Origin: Spirochaetales bacterium
GTDB taxonomy: Bacteria; Spirochaetota; Spirochaetia; JABMQR01
Assembly (NCBI GenBank): GCA_023139255.1
Contig: JAGLNY010000074.1
Coordinates: forward strand, 1-5,811
Direction: 5' to 3'
DNA length: 5,811 bases
Of the stretch, positions 4,557 through 5,811 are shown one piece after another. Under the pieces are notes generated by a model that did no database searches, was not told the DNA's origin, and saw nothing but the letters and a program-made list of their open reading frames with translations. The stretch's first letter is position 1, and every line of letters starts with the position of its first letter. The position numbers and the translations under genes were made by a program.

Positions 4557-5705
4557 ATGTATACAAGATTGCTGCAAAGCCCAAAAAGTTCTATACTCTT
4601 ACTCGGACCAAGGGGAACAGGAAAGTCCACTTGGATTCACCGGCATTTTGGTGATGCAGTCTCCTATGATCTACTGGACACCCAGGAAGCATTACGACTG
4701 GAACGTAACCCGCATGTTCTCTTCAATGAAGTTCAGGGCTTAAAACCCGGAAGCTGGGTGGTTCTTGATGAAGTACAGAAGGTACCGGCTCTCCTCGACG
4801 AAGTACATAGGCTGATAGAATCCAGAGGCTTACATTTCATATTGTGTGGTTCCAGCGCACGAAAGCTCAAACGTACAGGAGTGAATCTTTTAGCAGGACG
4901 CGCCATCGTAACTCATATGTTTCCCCTTACTTCAGCTGAGTTGGAGCAGGATTTTAATGCAGATCGAGCCCTAATTTACGGCACATTGCCAATATCCGTT
5001 TCTGGAGAGAATCCTGAAGGATTTTTAACAACCTACGCGGCGACATATCTGAATGAGGAAATTCGGGCTGAAGCTCTCACAAGAAACGTTGGTTCATTTT
5101 CCCGATTTCTGGAAATTGCCGCCCGGCAGAATGGCCAGGTAACTAACATATCAAATATTGCCAGAGAGGCTGCTGTTAACAGAACAACAGTACAAAATTA
5201 TTTTGAAATTTTAATAGATACCTTGATAGGATATTGGATACCGGCATGGAAACTAAAACGATCAACCAAACAAATCTCTCATCCAAAGTTCTACCTGTTT
5301 GATACAGGTGTAGCGAGAGTTTTAACCGGACGTCTGCCATATCCCCCAACACAGGAAGAACTCGGACCTCTCTTTGAAAATATGTTGTTTAATGAAATAA
5401 AAGCATATCTTTCCTATAGAAAGCTGCACTACCAATTATACTTCTGGCGTAATTATGACGGTACGGAAGTGGACCTGCTTTGCGAAACGAGAAACGGCTT
5501 TGTAGCTGTAGAAATGAAAGCTTCATCTGCATGGCAGAAACGGTTTAACCGTGGTTTGAACAGAATACAGATAGAATTGTCACCGGGGAAAGTTCAGTGC
5601 TACGGGATCTATCGGGGACAGCGTTCCGCGAAATTTGACAATATCAACATCCTTCCTGCCGCTCATTTTCTAAAGAAACTCTGGGATGGTAATATCATCT
5701 GCTAA
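4557..5705 (+). CDS. AAA-family ATPase with C-terminal DUF4143 (PD-(D/E)XK-like) domain
   Basis: This 382-residue protein has the full architecture of the large AAA/DUF4143 family. The P-loop GPRGTGKST lies at 17-25, Walker B VVLDEVQKVP at 68-77, and the HFILCGSSARKLK strand with its sensor-like GSS at 93-105. A winged-helix-like middle (about 180-225) contains ISNIAREAAVNRTTVQNYFEIL. The C-terminal domain carries E281 in ENMLFNEI, D306 in GTEVDLL and the E-x-K pair E319/K321 in VAVEMKAS. These form a PD-(D/E)XK-like nuclease core. Members are abundant in gut and anaerobic bacteria and archaea and often sit in accessory regions. Their cellular job is largely unknown, and DNA processing is inferred from the nuclease-like core. 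ATG 4557 is chosen because residues from MYTRLLQSPK onward match the family start; the frame extends upstream only to a TTG at 4506. The gene begins about 60 bases beyond the IS end and has no obvious operon partner. Confidence 0.88.
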   Translation: MYTRLLQSPKSSILLLGPRGTGKSTWIHRHFGDAVSYDLLDTQEALRLERNPHVLFNEVQGLKPGSWVVLDEVQKVPALLDEVHRLIESRGLHFILCGSSARKLKRTGVNLLAGRAIVTHMFPLTSAELEQDFNADRALIYGTLPISVSGENPEGFLTTYAATYLNEEIRAEALTRNVGSFSRFLEIAARQNGQVTNISNIAREAAVNRTTVQNYFEILIDTLIGYWIPAWKLKRSTKQISHPKFYLFDTGVARVLTGRLPYPPTQEELGPLFENMLFNEIKAYLSYRKLHYQLYFWRNYDGTEVDLLCETRNGFVAVEMKASSAWQKRFNRGLNRIQIELSPGKVQCYGIYRGQRSAKFDNINILPAAHFLKKLWDGNIIC

Positions 5706-5811
5706 TTATTGCGGTACCGGGTATCTTTTCCACAAAATGCCACATTTTCGTAACCGTCAATTAAACCCCACCTTAAAAGCGGGAAGGAAATAATCCATAC
5801 TGTCTCACCAG
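5706..5811. other. Right-edge intergenic stretch with a small hairpin
   Basis: No supported gene is present. AAAATG-CCA-CATTTT (5734-5748) is a perfect six-base stem with a three-base loop, about 30 bases after the ATPase stop. It has no T-run and a weak AT stem, so it is a poor terminator. A minus-strand frame stays open from the window edge to TAG at 5704-5702 (35 codons, no recognisable motif). On the minus strand TTGACGGTTACGAAAATGTG looks somewhat like the end of an IS21-type element, which cannot be tested within this window. Confidence 0.35.

Overview
This is an accessory, repeatedly rearranged stretch of a moderately AT-rich bacterial chromosome. Several parts look like leftovers of separate insertion events. 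The mix points to an anaerobe with heavy gene turnover: an AbiE-type toxin-antitoxin pair, a DUF4143 ATPase, a single-ORF DDE insertion sequence and attC-like repeats. A spirochaete (Treponema-like) host is my best guess, but no marker gene is present and this is weak inference.

Layout: bases 1-72 are the end of a sugar-nucleotide epimerase/dehydratase gene. A promoter region with three related copies of a 17-base element (67-187) follows. It leads into a two-gene operon, a DUF6088/AbiEi-like antitoxin (168-806) and an AbiEii nucleotidyltransferase toxin (813-1823). Directly after the toxin lies the C-terminal quarter of a galactokinase-like GHMP kinase (1872-2138) without its front. A parsimonious reading is that the AbiE module replaced the 5' part of this kinase gene in an old epimerase-kinase sugar locus.

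Bases 2139-3158 hold one gene, a 153-residue three-helix membrane protein of unknown function (2452-2913). It lies between two short related sequences that resemble the ends of integron attC sites, so it may be a gene cassette. On the minus strand a 57-residue protein (3159-3332), too short for usual ORF cut-offs, sits directly downstream of an insertion sequence (3357-4494). That element has clear 23-base imperfect terminal inverted repeats and one DDE transposase gene (3389-4441, minus).

The right part holds a complete AAA ATPase with a C-terminal DUF4143/PD-(D/E)XK-like domain (4557-5705, plus). About 100 bases of tail follow with no convincing gene.

The only clear functional unit is the AbiE operon. 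The antitoxin probably represses its own promoter through the repeats and, as in other type IV systems, counters the toxin without binding it. The other genes look like independent passengers. I see no CRISPR array, no tRNA or rRNA, and no convincing intrinsic terminator.
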